From the NCBI GenBank assembly GCA_900319105.1, contig ONND01000002.1, positions 114,275 to 178,274 on the forward strand: DNA of 64,000 nt, read 5' to 3'. Source of the DNA: an uncultured Bacteroidales bacterium (lineage in GTDB: Bacteria > Bacteroidota > Bacteroidia > Bacteroidales > Paludibacteraceae). The notes beneath the pieces were generated by a model that saw only the letters and a list, made by a program, of their open reading frames with translations, had not been told where the DNA came from and searched no databases. Below are positions 16,495 through 25,331 of the stretch, piece by piece. Each line of letters opens with the position of its first letter. The first letter of the stretch is position 1. A program made the translations under genes and the position numbers.

Positions 16495-16676
16495 CAAAAG
16501 TTTATTGAGCGCGTGTGGCTCACTACCTGCGTCTGGTTGCATTCCGTTTTTACTTGTTGCAATTCAGCGGTACAGAGGTAAGGCTGAACGGAGGTCTTAT
16601 GTTAAGAGCGGGGTTTAACACACACCAACTCAATTTTTCGCAGCCTGCCCCAATTCATTGGGCGGGCTGATTTTAT
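16495..16676 (+). ncRNA. Candidate structured RNA, antisense to the 3' end of the nuclease-like gene
   Basis: A consensus promoter and an intrinsic terminator (16641-16669 plus T-rich tail) bound a ~180-nt transcript. Its ends can pair: attgag (16504-16509) with ctcaat (16629-16634), and gtgtg (16513-16517) with cacac (16619-16625). Internal hairpins include ttgca/tgcaa, ttcagc/gctgaa (16563-16586) and tgttaa/ttaaca (16600-16620). The 3' ~75 nt are complementary to the end of the convergent nuclease-like gene. Length and closed-ended fold are compatible with 6S RNA, but I cannot confirm that family. A regulatory antisense RNA is the other reading. Confidence 0.5.
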
Positions 16677-17057
16677 TACATAGACCTTTTTCTTGCCCAT
16701 CCATTCGATTTTCAGTTCGACTACTGCACATTGTTCCAAGTCACTATCCGTCTTACGTGCGCCTGAAACAACAAAGAACAAGGCGTCCCTGCTATCCTTT
16801 CGTACTTCGTTCGACTGATTGATGATCATCGTCACGTAGTTGTATGCTTCCATGCCGAGCGATGATAACTCATGGCTGTGTTTATTGGCAATGTGAACTA
16901 TTTCGCGTTCGGAAATGATAATATCAGCCGCCGGCAACTTCTCATTCATCCAACTATGTAAGCGTACACGACCGATTTTGATAAATTGGTTTTCATTGTG
17001 CGCCTTTTTGCCACTGGTCGCGTTAGTGCGTTTATGTAGTTGCATTTTAGCTTTCAT
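16602..17057 (-). CDS. Small nuclease-like protein, possibly PBECR/BECR fold
   Basis: 151 aa, basic N-terminus, no signal peptide. The segment IIISEREIVHIANKHSHEL followed by a helix and VVELKIEWMGKKKVYVIKSARPM resembles phage Barnase-EndoU-ColicinE5/D-RelE-like (PBECR) nuclease domains, in which an HI--H pattern is typical. The assignment is by eye and tentative. A clear promoter lies 26 nt upstream. Its last ~25 codons overlap an oppositely transcribed RNA candidate. No antitoxin ORF is adjacent. If it is an RNase, the antisense RNA could restrain it. Confidence 0.55.
   Translation of the reverse strand: MKAKMQLHKRTNATSGKKAHNENQFIKIGRVRLHSWMNEKLPAADIIISEREIVHIANKHSHELSSLGMEAYNYVTMIINQSNEVRKDSRDALFFVVSGARKTDSDLEQCAVVELKIEWMGKKKVYVIKSARPMNWGRLRKIELVCVKPRS
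16641..16674 (+). terminator. Intrinsic terminator inside the nuclease-like coding end
   Basis: cagcctgccc (16641-16650) pairs with gggcgggctg (16660-16669) around a 9-nt loop, followed by attttatt on the plus strand. On the minus strand the hairpin is followed by gcgaaaaatt, so it is directional for the plus-strand RNA even though it lies in minus-strand coding sequence. Confidence 0.6.
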
Positions 17058-17082
17058 TACTGCCCCAAAAGTTTTGCGGCTG

Positions 17083-17114
17083 CAAAGTTACAATAAAAAA
17101 ATGACATACGCAAA
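17083..17114 (-). promoter_or_regulatory. Promoter of the nuclease-like gene
   Basis: Minus strand TTTG (17111-17114), 20-bp gap, TAACTTTG (17083-17090). The leader would be ~20-25 nt. It is divergent from the grpE promoter. Confidence 0.65.
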
Positions 17115-17143
17115 TAAAAAGATGAAAAAATGCGCGCGCGGGC

Positions 17144-17174
17144 TTGCATATCTCAAAAAAAAGCAGTACCTTTG
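17144..17174 (+). promoter_or_regulatory. Promoter of grpE-dnaJ with a start-site palindrome
   Basis: TTGC (17144-17147), 19-bp gap, TACCTTTG (17167-17174). A perfect hairpin ctgcca-aat-tggcag (17184-17198) lies within the first ~20 nt of the mRNA. It is not the CIRCE sequence. It could be an operator or an mRNA-stabilising stem. Confidence 0.65.
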
Positions 17175-17252
17175 CACCCAAATCTGCCAAATTGGCAGCA
17201 ATAGACCCTTTGGCACGGGATTTGACCTTGCCTAAGTGTAAAATTATGCATT

Positions 17253-17867
17253 ATGAAAAAAGAAGAAAAAATAGATGAAATGAACGCGGCAGAGCCGCTC
17301 AATGGTGAAAATGGTGCCAATGGTGACGCTTCGCTTAATGGTGAAAATGGTGCCAATGGTGACGCTTCGCTCAATGGTGAAAATGGTGACGTAGAGGCGT
17401 CCGAGGAACCGACCATAGAGGAGCAGTTGGCACAAGCGCAGGAACGCATCGCTGAACTGGAGGACAAGAACCTGCGTATGATGGCGGAGTTCGATAACTA
17501 CCGCCGCCGCACGAACAAGGAGAAACTGGAACTCATGGCTACCGCCGGCGAACGGATCTTTAAAGAAATGCTGCCGCTCGTCGATGATTTTGAGCGTGCA
17601 GTGGCAGTCATGGATAAGACCAACGACATTGATGCCGTGCGCGAAGGGATCAAGCTCATCCAGCAGAAGTTCCTCTCGTTCCTTGACAAGAACGATGTGC
17701 ATCCCATCGAGACCGAAGACTCGGATTTCAATACCGACGAGCACGAAGCCGTGACGACTTTCGCAGCCGGCGAGGACAAGAAAGGCAAGGTGATCGACTG
17801 TACGCAGAAAGGTTATAAACTCGGCGAAAAAGTCATCCGCTTCGCCAAAGTAGTAGTAGGAGAATAG
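17253..17867 (+). CDS. grpE: Nucleotide exchange factor GrpE
   Basis: 204 aa. After an acidic tail with a 12-residue tandem repeat (residues ~16-46) comes the long coiled coil (~50-105), then the GrpE core with [12 protein letters not shown] and the C-terminal beta domain ([27 protein letters not shown]). It drives ADP release from DnaK. dnaJ follows after 4 bp, so the two are co-transcribed; dnaK is not in the window. Confidence 0.95.
   Translation: MKKEEKIDEMNAAEPLNGENGANGDASLNGENGANGDASLNGENGDVEASEEPTIEEQLAQAQERIAELEDKNLRMMAEFDNYRRRTNKEKLELMATAGERIFKEMLPLVDDFERAVAVMDKTNDIDAVREGIKLIQQKFLSFLDKNDVHPIETEDSDFNTDEHEAVTTFAAGEDKKGKVIDCTQKGYKLGEKVIRFAKVVVGE
17298..17390 (+). repeat. 36-bp tandem repeat inside grpE
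   Basis: Two nearly identical 36-bp copies (17298-17333, 17334-17369) differ at one base, and a third partial copy follows (17370-17390). Each encodes [12 protein letters not shown]. The low divergence points to recent expansion; the length is a multiple of three, so copy number can change without breaking the frame. Confidence 0.95.
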
Positions 17868-17871
17868 GTTT

Positions 17872-19038
17872 ATGGCAGAAAAACGTGATTATTATGAGGT
17901 CTTGGAGGTTGCGAAGAACGCGACCCCTGAAGAGATAAAGAAAGCGTACCGCAAGAAAGCGATACAATACCACCCTGACAAGAACCCCGGCGACAAAGAA
18001 GCCGAGGAGAAATTCAAGGAGGCCGCTGAGGCGTATGAAGTGCTTTCCGACCCGCAGAAACGTGCGCGGTACGACCAGTACGGTTTTGCCGGCATGGGCG
18101 GCGCAGGCGGCTTCAGCGGCGGAGGTATGTCCATGGAAGATATCTTCTCGCATTTCGGTGATATATTCCAGGGCGCAGGCTTCGACATCGGCGATATCGG
18201 CGAGATGTTCATGGGCGGCGGAGGTCGCAGCCGTGGTCCGCGTGTGCGCCGTGGATCCGACATGCGCGTCAAGGTGCATCTGACCCTCGAAGAGATAGCC
18301 ACAGGCTGTGAGAAGAAGATCAAAGTGCGCAAGCTCGTGCAGTGTAAGGACTGTAACGGTTCGGGCTCTGCCGACGGCCGCACGGAGACCTGTCCGACCT
18401 GTAAAGGTTCCGGACGAACGATCCGCCAGCAGCGCGGCATCTTCGGAATGATGCAGGTACAGTCGGAGTGCGAGACCTGCGGCGGCGAAGGTACGATCAT
18501 TAAGAACAAGTGCCCGAAATGTGGCGGTCAGGGCGTCATTCGCGACGAGGAGATCATCTCCATCACGATCCCTGCCGGCGTCATGGGCGGTATGCAACTG
18601 ACCGTTCCCGGCAAGGGCAATGCCGCTCCGCACGGCGGCGTCAACGGCGACCTGCTCGTCCTCATCGAGGAAGAGGAACACAAAGATTTCGTGCGCCAGG
18701 AGAGCGACCTGATCTACAACCTGCTGCTCGACATGCCGACGGCGGTTCTCGGCGGACAGGTACAGATACCGACCCTCACCGGCGATGTGAAGATCACCAT
18801 CACCCCGGGCACACAGCCGGGCAAAGTGCTCCGCATGCGGGGCAAAGGACTGCCGCGTATCGACCAGTACGGACGTAACTATGGCACGGGCGACCTGCTC
18901 ATCAACGTGGGCGTTTATATCCCGGAGAAACTGAGTAAGGACGAGCGTGCGCTCATCGAGAAACTGCAGGACAGCCCGAACATCGCTCCGGGGGCTGCAG
19001 ACAAGAAGAACTTCTTCCGTAACCTCTTTGGCATTTAG
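17872..19038 (+). CDS. dnaJ: Chaperone DnaJ
   Basis: 388 aa, full length. J domain at residues 1-70 with HPD (YHPDKNPGD), Gly/Phe-rich linker (~75-125), and four zinc-finger motifs: [32 protein letters not shown]. The C-terminal substrate-binding domains follow. It delivers unfolded clients to DnaK and stimulates its ATPase. Confidence 0.97.
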   Translation: MAEKRDYYEVLEVAKNATPEEIKKAYRKKAIQYHPDKNPGDKEAEEKFKEAAEAYEVLSDPQKRARYDQYGFAGMGGAGGFSGGGMSMEDIFSHFGDIFQGAGFDIGDIGEMFMGGGGRSRGPRVRRGSDMRVKVHLTLEEIATGCEKKIKVRKLVQCKDCNGSGSADGRTETCPTCKGSGRTIRQQRGIFGMMQVQSECETCGGEGTIIKNKCPKCGGQGVIRDEEIISITIPAGVMGGMQLTVPGKGNAAPHGGVNGDLLVLIEEEEHKDFVRQESDLIYNLLLDMPTAVLGGQVQIPTLTGDVKITITPGTQPGKVLRMRGKGLPRIDQYGRNYGTGDLLINVGVYIPEKLSKDERALIEKLQDSPNIAPGAADKKNFFRNLFGI

Positions 19039-19102
19039 ACCGGCCTACGGCCTGATAGAATAAAGACCGCTCACTATGTTCGCTGACAGAATAAAGACAA
19101 AA

Positions 19103-19972
19103 ATGATTCGACCGATCCTGTTCGGTCTTTATTCCTTATTCCTTATTCCTTACTCCGCCCAGGCGGAAGTACCGATAGAGAAACCGGATCTGAGTAAGCC
19201 GACGGGTATAGCGCCGGCTTACTTCGGTCCTAATGCCTTACCGATCATCGACATGCTGGACGGCCGTACGTCGTCTGTTCTGCGCGTCGAGTTGGCAGGA
19301 GAAGGGTACATCGGCTACAAGGAGAAGAACCGTACGGCGGATCTTTTTGCGCGCGTGTGCGTGCCCCTGTTCACGCGATGGGCGAACCTCACCGTCTGGA
19401 TGCCTGTTTTCGGATGGTACGACCAGTATGACGGCACAGGCAAAGGTGCCGGAGACGCGTATGTGTCCGCGGATATTCAGATCCTCCATAATGAGTGGTT
19501 CAAGTCTCCCAAGGCGAAGTATATCCCCCAGATGACCGTCCGCGCCGGTATTAAGTCTGCCAGCGGTGAGCAGTTCGAGCGCCGTCGGCATTTCGACTGT
19601 CCGGGTTATTTCTTCGATCTGGCGATCGGTCAGTCTATCCCCATCCAATCCGTAGAGTTGCGTTTTGCCGGAACAGCCGGTTTCCTTTGCTGGCAGACCG
19701 ACAACGCGCGGCAGAACGATGCCGTCATGTATGGCCTGCAAGCCCAGCTCAAGCACGAGTATTTCTCGGTGCAGGCCACCTGGGGCGGCTATGTCGGATG
19801 GGAGAAACACGGCGATGCGCCGATGAGTATCAAAGCCCGCGCCGCCGGACATATCAAAGGATTTGAACCCTACATCCAATACCAGTACGGCATCAAGGAT
19901 TATCCTTTCCACCAGATCCGTCTCGGACTCGTCTATAATATTAATATCTTACGCCGCGCAGCAAAAAAATGA
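19103..19972 (+). CDS. Predicted outer-membrane beta-barrel protein
   Basis: 289 aa from the ATG at 19103, which directly opens a signal peptide (MIRPILFGLYSLFLIPYSAQA). The mature part alternates hydrophobic and polar residues with many aromatic strand ends (YGLQAQLKHEYFSVQATWGGYVGW), as in small barrels, and ends in a strand-like segment. Function unknown. It overlaps the next barrel gene by 4 bp (ATGA), so the two are likely made together. The signal-peptide core is encoded by a 7-bp tandem array, and an agaataaagac word is repeated just upstream. Confidence 0.65.
   Translation: MIRPILFGLYSLFLIPYSAQAEVPIEKPDLSKPTGIAPAYFGPNALPIIDMLDGRTSSVLRVELAGEGYIGYKEKNRTADLFARVCVPLFTRWANLTVWMPVFGWYDQYDGTGKGAGDAYVSADIQILHNEWFKSPKAKYIPQMTVRAGIKSASGEQFERRRHFDCPGYFFDLAIGQSIPIQSVELRFAGTAGFLCWQTDNARQNDAVMYGLQAQLKHEYFSVQATWGGYVGWEKHGDAPMSIKARAAGHIKGFEPYIQYQYGIKDYPFHQIRLGLVYNINILRRAAKK
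19129..19156 (+). repeat. 7-bp tandem array encoding a signal-peptide core
   Basis: Four 7-bp units (ttattcc three times, then ttactcc) lie inside the signal sequence of the barrel gene and encode SLFLIPYS. Three 7-bp units equal seven codons, so all three frames are used. Confidence 0.85.
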
Positions 19973-22401
19973 AACGACTGATCGTATATTGTCTTTACTC
20001 CTTACTCCTTATTCCTTGCTCCGCATGGGCTCTGGAGGTCAGCCACACCGCCATGGACGGTAGCGACAGTGTGCCGGCGGAGTATTTCCGTAAATGGTAC
20101 CACCGCTCCGACCTCATCTATTATCTCGAGGCGCTCAATGATCATGTGATCGTAGAGAACACGGTGACCGGTCAGTGGTGGCATCCCGACCGTCTCAGCC
20201 TTGCCGTAGCAGGTCTGCCCTGTACGATGACTGCCTATACGATAGACGGCATGCGGGTGGACGACCGTTTTGCCCCGGGCAACAGCGTTTTTACGCCGAA
20301 CATGCAGCAGTACGACCTGCTCATCAATACCCATAACGGGCAACTCCAGTTCACCGCCGACACCGCTGCACGCGATTATGTGCAGTTCCAGTACAACGTC
20401 GGTCAGGTAGGCAACGGCAAACCAGCCCCCGGTACGGCGGCAATCGTTAATATCACCCATCGCACCGCCATGCAGAGTGCCGACCAGTTCAAGCATATTA
20501 CCGCCCGCCGTCATCTGCGCGGAGCAGGAAACATAGACGCCGCTTACACTTTCCGCGACAAAGAGGGCAACCCCTTCCGCCAACATCTCTATGCCACCTT
20601 TGGCGAACGGCGTATCACCCGTGAGAACCAGCAAGGCCTGATCACCGAGCAGCCGTACTACAACGCCTTTTATTACAAAGTGCAGGCAGACGGACTCTTC
20701 CCCATGAAGCCCAACCGCGTCTTTACCCGTCTCGGGTACCGTCTCAATTTCTCCGGTAAGCAGGACGGCGGCAGTGAGTACCTCTATAACTACAACGAGA
20801 TATACGACCATAAGAACTACACTGCCCAGCTCTTCGCGCAGCGGCAGTACCTCACGACCGGTCTGACTTGGTCCACCAATACCGTCAAGCACGACTCGCT
20901 GAATTTCCGTAAGAATATCCTTGATATCGACGGCGAGAGTTTTGCGCCGTGGGTGGCAGACGGCAAGACGCATGAGTTGAGTTGGTCCGTCAACTACGAG
21001 CAGCCCGTTCTGCCGTGGCTGTCCGTGCATGTGCGGTCGTTCAACTCGCTCATCTTCTTCCGTCCTACGCAGAACCATTTCAGCAACGAGGTCTATTTCC
21101 GTTCTCCTATTGCGACGGCCGATACGGCTCTCTATCGCTACGAGTGGACCAGCCGTGCGTTCACCGGAGGCATCCTGGAGAACACGATCGGACTCAATGC
21201 GGACTATACTATCTGCCGCCAACTCGACCTCCACGCCCATCTGGACTTTACGCTGGACGGACTGTTGCTCGGGCATGGTAAAAGCAAAGTGTCCCCGAAC
21301 TTCCAGGCGGGCATTAACTTCGATCTGCATCCCTGCCGTTGGTTCGAGATGGGCTTGAATATAGCGTACGAGCGCATGCCCTACAACAGCGACTACCTCC
21401 GTTATTTCTCCGACGATTACATGAACGCCGATATCTACCTGGCAGGGACGAACACGCTCTGCGCTACCACCGGAGGTAAATACCATCATTACAAGAAAAA
21501 ACTGCAGCAGACCTCCTATCTGGAACTGCATATCCCGATCCGTTTTATCTTCCGCACGTCCGGCGGTCAGCATGAGATCGTGCTGCAGAACGCCTATAGA
21601 AAATTCTTCAATGTATGGCATACGTACTATGCCGGCGGCGCGGATGCTAATGGTACCTACCAGGACTTCCCCGAGGCGAAGGATGTCTTCTTCCCTAACT
21701 ATGGCGAGAGCCAGTACGAGGTCGGTACTACACCCGGTTTCGGCAAGAATATACTCTTCAATTCGCCGTATTATTTCTCCCAACTCACCCGCTATACTTT
21801 CACCGGCAAGAGAGTGACGGTAGGCGTTTCATGGCAGTCCATGCAGGCCGCCGGATATACCGGGCTCGGTAATGGCGCGAATAGCAATACGATGGGTGTC
21901 CTCTCGGAGTCGACCGCCAATCCCAATACCCTCCGTGCCGTTTCTAACCCCGATGGCCCGCACCAAGGCGTAGGACGCATGGACCTCGACAAGGGCTTTG
22001 TGGCGCGTTTCTATCTGGGCTATAACATCTGCAAATGGGTACAAGCCGGTCTGACTATCAAGTGGACGGACGGCAAACCCGTCAATTCCTACCGCTATTA
22101 CTACGACTCGGCGTCCAAACAGATGGCGATCATGCCTTGGACTTCGCGAGGCACAAACCCTACCGACGGAGATTTCGGACGCCGGCATGGCGCGATCTAT
22201 AATATCGACCTGCATGTGCAGGGCTCATGGACAATCAACGGCGTGCCGATGCGATTGAATGTCGAGTGCTACAACCTCTGGGATTTCTGTCATGACTTAG
22301 CGGAACTGTCCTTCGAGCAAGACACTCCGCAAGCCGTCCGCTCATCCATCATCCTTCACGTCCCCACCGGACTCTTGATTACCTATGCAATCGACCTATA
22401 A
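19969..22401 (+). CDS. Large outer-membrane barrel, TonB-dependent-receptor-like
   Basis: 810 aa. Signal peptide (CLYSLLLIPCSAWA), then a plug-like region (residues ~20-170: YTIDGMRV, ITARRHLRGAGN) and a long barrel with repeated aromatic strands. The C-terminus is strand-like (HVPTGLLITYAIDL). I see no convincing TonB box and no carboxypeptidase-like domain, so it may be a divergent or TonB-independent barrel. Coupled to the preceding barrel gene by a 4-bp overlap. The substrate is unknown. Three conserved-looking cysteines (residues ~73, 416, 500) are unusual for a barrel. Confidence 0.65.
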   Translation: MKRLIVYCLYSLLLIPCSAWALEVSHTAMDGSDSVPAEYFRKWYHRSDLIYYLEALNDHVIVENTVTGQWWHPDRLSLAVAGLPCTMTAYTIDGMRVDDRFAPGNSVFTPNMQQYDLLINTHNGQLQFTADTAARDYVQFQYNVGQVGNGKPAPGTAAIVNITHRTAMQSADQFKHITARRHLRGAGNIDAAYTFRDKEGNPFRQHLYATFGERRITRENQQGLITEQPYYNAFYYKVQADGLFPMKPNRVFTRLGYRLNFSGKQDGGSEYLYNYNEIYDHKNYTAQLFAQRQYLTTGLTWSTNTVKHDSLNFRKNILDIDGESFAPWVADGKTHELSWSVNYEQPVLPWLSVHVRSFNSLIFFRPTQNHFSNEVYFRSPIATADTALYRYEWTSRAFTGGILENTIGLNADYTICRQLDLHAHLDFTLDGLLLGHGKSKVSPNFQAGINFDLHPCRWFEMGLNIAYERMPYNSDYLRYFSDDYMNADIYLAGTNTLCATTGGKYHHYKKKLQQTSYLELHIPIRFIFRTSGGQHEIVLQNAYRKFFNVWHTYYAGGADANGTYQDFPEAKDVFFPNYGESQYEVGTTPGFGKNILFNSPYYFSQLTRYTFTGKRVTVGVSWQSMQAAGYTGLGNGANSNTMGVLSESTANPNTLRAVSNPDGPHQGVGRMDLDKGFVARFYLGYNICKWVQAGLTIKWTDGKPVNSYRYYYDSASKQMAIMPWTSRGTNPTDGDFGRRHGAIYNIDLHVQGSWTINGVPMRLNVECYNLWDFCHDLAELSFEQDTPQAVRSSIILHVPTGLLITYAIDL
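19995..20022 (+). repeat. Second 7-bp array encoding a signal-peptide core
   Basis: Four units ttactcc, ttactcc, ttattcc, ttgctcc encode YSLLLIPCS of the large barrel protein. Unit and phase match those in the adjacent gene's signal peptide. Confidence 0.85.
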
Positions 22402-22425
22402 TCTTGAATTTTGAATCTTGAATTT
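22402..22425. repeat. Junction array upstream of the sulfatase-fold gene
   Basis: Repeated ttgaat words fill the 24 bp exactly between the TAA of the barrel gene and the ATG at 22426. There is no other spacer sequence. Confidence 0.75.
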
Positions 22426-24225
22426 ATGAAGGCCTTCATCAAATATTACCTCTTCTGGATCCTGTTCTTCCTCGTGCAGAAACCGCTTTTTATGCTCTTC
22501 AATCTGCCGTTGATGGGTTCGTTGAGTTGGCAGGACTGGTTTCTGGTTCCGATCCATTCGTTCCCCTTGGACCTTAGTGTCGCTTCGTACGTCGCGGCGC
22601 TCTTTGGTTTGATCTTGACGGTCTTTTATCTCTGGCCGTCCCGTCTTCTGGCGCGTATCGCCGACGGGTGTACCGCCTTGCTGCTCTTGGTGGCACTCCT
22701 CACCTATATCAGCGACCTTGCTGTCTTCCCTTCCTGGGGTTTTCACTTGGATAAGACCGTCTTCATCTACCTCGCTACGCCGCGTGAGGTGCTTGCCTGC
22801 GCCGAAGGGTGGGTGTGGTGCTTAGGGTTCGTAGTGCTCATCGCCGCCTGGGTAGGCAGTTTTGCCCTCTATCGCTTTTGGATGCGAGGGTGGGAGAAGA
22901 TGCCTGTACCCGCATCGTGGACCAAGAGAGCTCTCTCTTCCTTTGGCATGTTGCTCTTGACCGGACTGCTCTTCCTGCCGATCCGAGGCAGTGTGACCAC
23001 CTCGACGATGAACACCGGGCGCGTTTATTTCTCTCAGAAACAGCCGCTTAACATAGCCGCTATCAACCCGCTCTTTAATATCGTGGAGTCACTCAGCGAG
23101 AACACGTTCGACGCCCGCCGCTATACCTACATGCCTTCCGAAGAAGCGCACGCTTTGGTGGCAGACCTGCTGCCTGCGAAAACCGACACCGTTGCTCCGC
23201 AGCGTGTGCTGACGACCACACGACCTAATATCGTACTCTTCATCTTGGAGAGTTTCTCGCTCAATGCCTGGGAAGCGATGCCTCGCCTTCGGGAGTTGGC
23301 GGAGGAAGGGCTCTTCTTCTCTCATGTCGAAGCGTCCAGTTTCCGTACCGACCGAGGCGTGGTAGCTGTCATGAGTGCTTTCCCGGGTCAACCGACCTCC
23401 TCGCTTATGGTGCAGCCCGACAAATCCCGCAACCTGCCGCAATTAGGTAAGTCGTTGGCTAATGAAGGGTATCGGCTTAAGTTCTGGTACGGCGGCGACG
23501 AAGATTTCACGAACATGCGTTCGTACCTCATCAGCGGCGGTTTTCTCGACCGTGTGAATGACCATTCTTTCCCGCTCTCGCAGCGTCTCTCCAAATGGGG
23601 CGTACACGATCATCTGCTCTTTGCCAAAGCCTCATCGGAGATCCTCTCGCGAGCCGATACGAACCCTACCTTGGACGTCATCCTTTCGCTCAGCAGTCAT
23701 GAGCCCTTTGAGGTGCCTGCCTCTACCCATTTCGAAAACCCGTACCTCAATTCCATTGCTTATACCGACAGTTGTATCGGCGCTTTTGCCGGCTCGCTCC
23801 GTCAGTCCCCGGCATGGGACAAGACGCTGCTCGTCTTCGTAGCCGACCATGGCTTCCCGTACCCCTCTAACCTGCAGAACCATGAGCCTCTTCGCTATGC
23901 TATTCCGATCGTCTGGGCAGGCGGTGCTGTAAAAGACGCTCGTGAAGTACCGACTCTCTGCTCGCAGATAGACCTCGTGCCGACGTTGCTCGCACAAATG
24001 GACATTGATCACTCGGCTTATTTATTCGGAAAAGATATATTGGACACTACCTCCGTGCCCTTCGCTTTCTATAGCTTCAACGACGGTTTTGCGCTACTTA
24101 CCGCGCAGGACACCATCGTCGTGGATGCCAAGGCGGACCGCTGTATCTTGGGCTCAAACCCGCAGACGGAGCGCCACGCCCGGGCGTTCGTGCAGCGTAT
24201 CATGGAGGAAATAGAAAAACTGTAA
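22426..24225 (+). CDS. LTA-synthase-like membrane sulfatase-fold transferase
   Basis: 599 aa from the ATG at 22426 (an upstream TTG lies in the junction repeat). About five N-terminal membrane segments (residues ~5-200) precede a sulfatase/alkaline-phosphatase-fold domain (~250-590): NIVLFILESFSLNAWE (first metal site), SSFRTDRGVVAVMSAF (candidate Thr nucleophile), and VADHGFPYP. Relatives move phosphoglycerol or phosphoethanolamine onto envelope glycans or lipids. Here it opens the envelope glycan cluster, so modification of LPS or an exported glycan is likely. Confidence 0.8.
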   Translation: MKAFIKYYLFWILFFLVQKPLFMLFNLPLMGSLSWQDWFLVPIHSFPLDLSVASYVAALFGLILTVFYLWPSRLLARIADGCTALLLLVALLTYISDLAVFPSWGFHLDKTVFIYLATPREVLACAEGWVWCLGFVVLIAAWVGSFALYRFWMRGWEKMPVPASWTKRALSSFGMLLLTGLLFLPIRGSVTTSTMNTGRVYFSQKQPLNIAAINPLFNIVESLSENTFDARRYTYMPSEEAHALVADLLPAKTDTVAPQRVLTTTRPNIVLFILESFSLNAWEAMPRLRELAEEGLFFSHVEASSFRTDRGVVAVMSAFPGQPTSSLMVQPDKSRNLPQLGKSLANEGYRLKFWYGGDEDFTNMRSYLISGGFLDRVNDHSFPLSQRLSKWGVHDHLLFAKASSEILSRADTNPTLDVILSLSSHEPFEVPASTHFENPYLNSIAYTDSCIGAFAGSLRQSPAWDKTLLVFVADHGFPYPSNLQNHEPLRYAIPIVWAGGAVKDAREVPTLCSQIDLVPTLLAQMDIDHSAYLFGKDILDTTSVPFAFYSFNDGFALLTAQDTIVVDAKADRCILGSNPQTERHARAFVQRIMEEIEKL

Positions 24226-24227
24226 CG

Positions 24228-25331
24228 ATGGGACTCAAGATAGCATTTGATGCCAAACGGGCGTTCGCTAACCGCCGCGGTTTGGGAAACTACAGCAGGG
24301 ACGTCATCCGTCTCATGACAACCTATGCGCCGGGGAACGAGTATATCCTATTCGGTAGGCCGACGCCGCTTTGTGACGCATCGCGTACGCGAGTGGTTAG
24401 TCCGCAGGGCCTGTGGCGGCTCTGTCCTTCTCTCTGGCGCAGTTTCGGATGTTTGTCCCAGCTCAATGGGGTGGATATCTACCATGGTCTCTCCGGCGAA
24501 CTGCCTTTCGGTATTCATCGCAAACCGGTCAAGACCGTTGTTACGATGCACGATGCGATCTTCATGCGCTACCCGGAACTGTACAGTACCACGTATCGCC
24601 TTCTCTTTGCCCGTAAGGTCCAGTACGCCTGCGACCATGTGGATTGCATTATTGCTATCTCCGAGCAGACGAAAAAGGACCTGATGCACTTCTTCCATGC
24701 CGACGAGCGTAAGATTCGTGTGGTCTATCAGGGCTGTAACAACCGTTTCCGTGAACCCGTCTCGGACGCACAAATGATGCAAGTCCGTCAGCAGTACAAC
24801 CTGCCGCCCCGGTATATCCTTACCGTCGGCGCTATCGAGCCGCGCAAGAACCTCCGCAACCTCATCGAGGCGATGAGCCTTGCCAAGATCAACCTGCCTC
24901 TCATTGCCGTAGGTGGAAAGAGTGCCTATGCCGCCGAAATGGCGGAACTGGCGAAGCAGCGCGGCGTCGATCTGAGGTTCCTGCACGGTCTGCCCTTCGA
25001 GGACCTGCCTGCGGTCTATAAAGCAGCGGAACTCTTCTGCTATCCCTCTATCTTCGAGGGCTTCGGTATTCCCATCCTCGAAGCCATGTGCATCGGTACA
25101 CCTGTACTGACCTCCACCGGCAGTTGCTTTGCTGAGACAGGCGGTGAAGCGGCGCTTTATGCCGACCCGCTGGATGCGGAAGAGATAGGCGCGCAGTTAA
25201 CGCGAATCCTTGCCGACTCGGCTCTGCGCGAGGCGATGCGCACCAAGGGAAAAGAGCAGGCAGAAAAATTCACCGATGAAAAAGTAGCTAACCATTTAAT
25301 ACAAGTATATCACGAATTATGCGCATCTTAA
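24228..25331 (+). CDS. Glycosyltransferase family 4 protein
   Basis: 367 aa with GT-B architecture. The C-terminal donor site has VGAIEPRKNLRNLIEA and FEGFGIPILEAMCIGTPVL (the E-x7-E motif). Probably uses a UDP- or GDP-sugar at the cytoplasmic face. It starts 2 bp after the preceding stop and overlaps the next GT4 gene by 13 bp. The two GT4 proteins share a layout but are diverged, so they probably add different sugars. Confidence 0.9.
   Translation: MGLKIAFDAKRAFANRRGLGNYSRDVIRLMTTYAPGNEYILFGRPTPLCDASRTRVVSPQGLWRLCPSLWRSFGCLSQLNGVDIYHGLSGELPFGIHRKPVKTVVTMHDAIFMRYPELYSTTYRLLFARKVQYACDHVDCIIAISEQTKKDLMHFFHADERKIRVVYQGCNNRFREPVSDAQMMQVRQQYNLPPRYILTVGAIEPRKNLRNLIEAMSLAKINLPLIAVGGKSAYAAEMAELAKQRGVDLRFLHGLPFEDLPAVYKAAELFCYPSIFEGFGIPILEAMCIGTPVLTSTGSCFAETGGEAALYADPLDAEEIGAQLTRILADSALREAMRTKGKEQAEKFTDEKVANHLIQVYHELCAS

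Noticed and set aside
16312-16581. 89-aa plus-strand ORF
   Set aside because: It runs through a terminator-like hairpin, a promoter and the RNA candidate; composition is not protein-like.
17150-17252. CIRCE/HrcA operator at grpE
   Set aside because: The palindrome does not match the CIRCE arms (TTAGCACTC and its complement).
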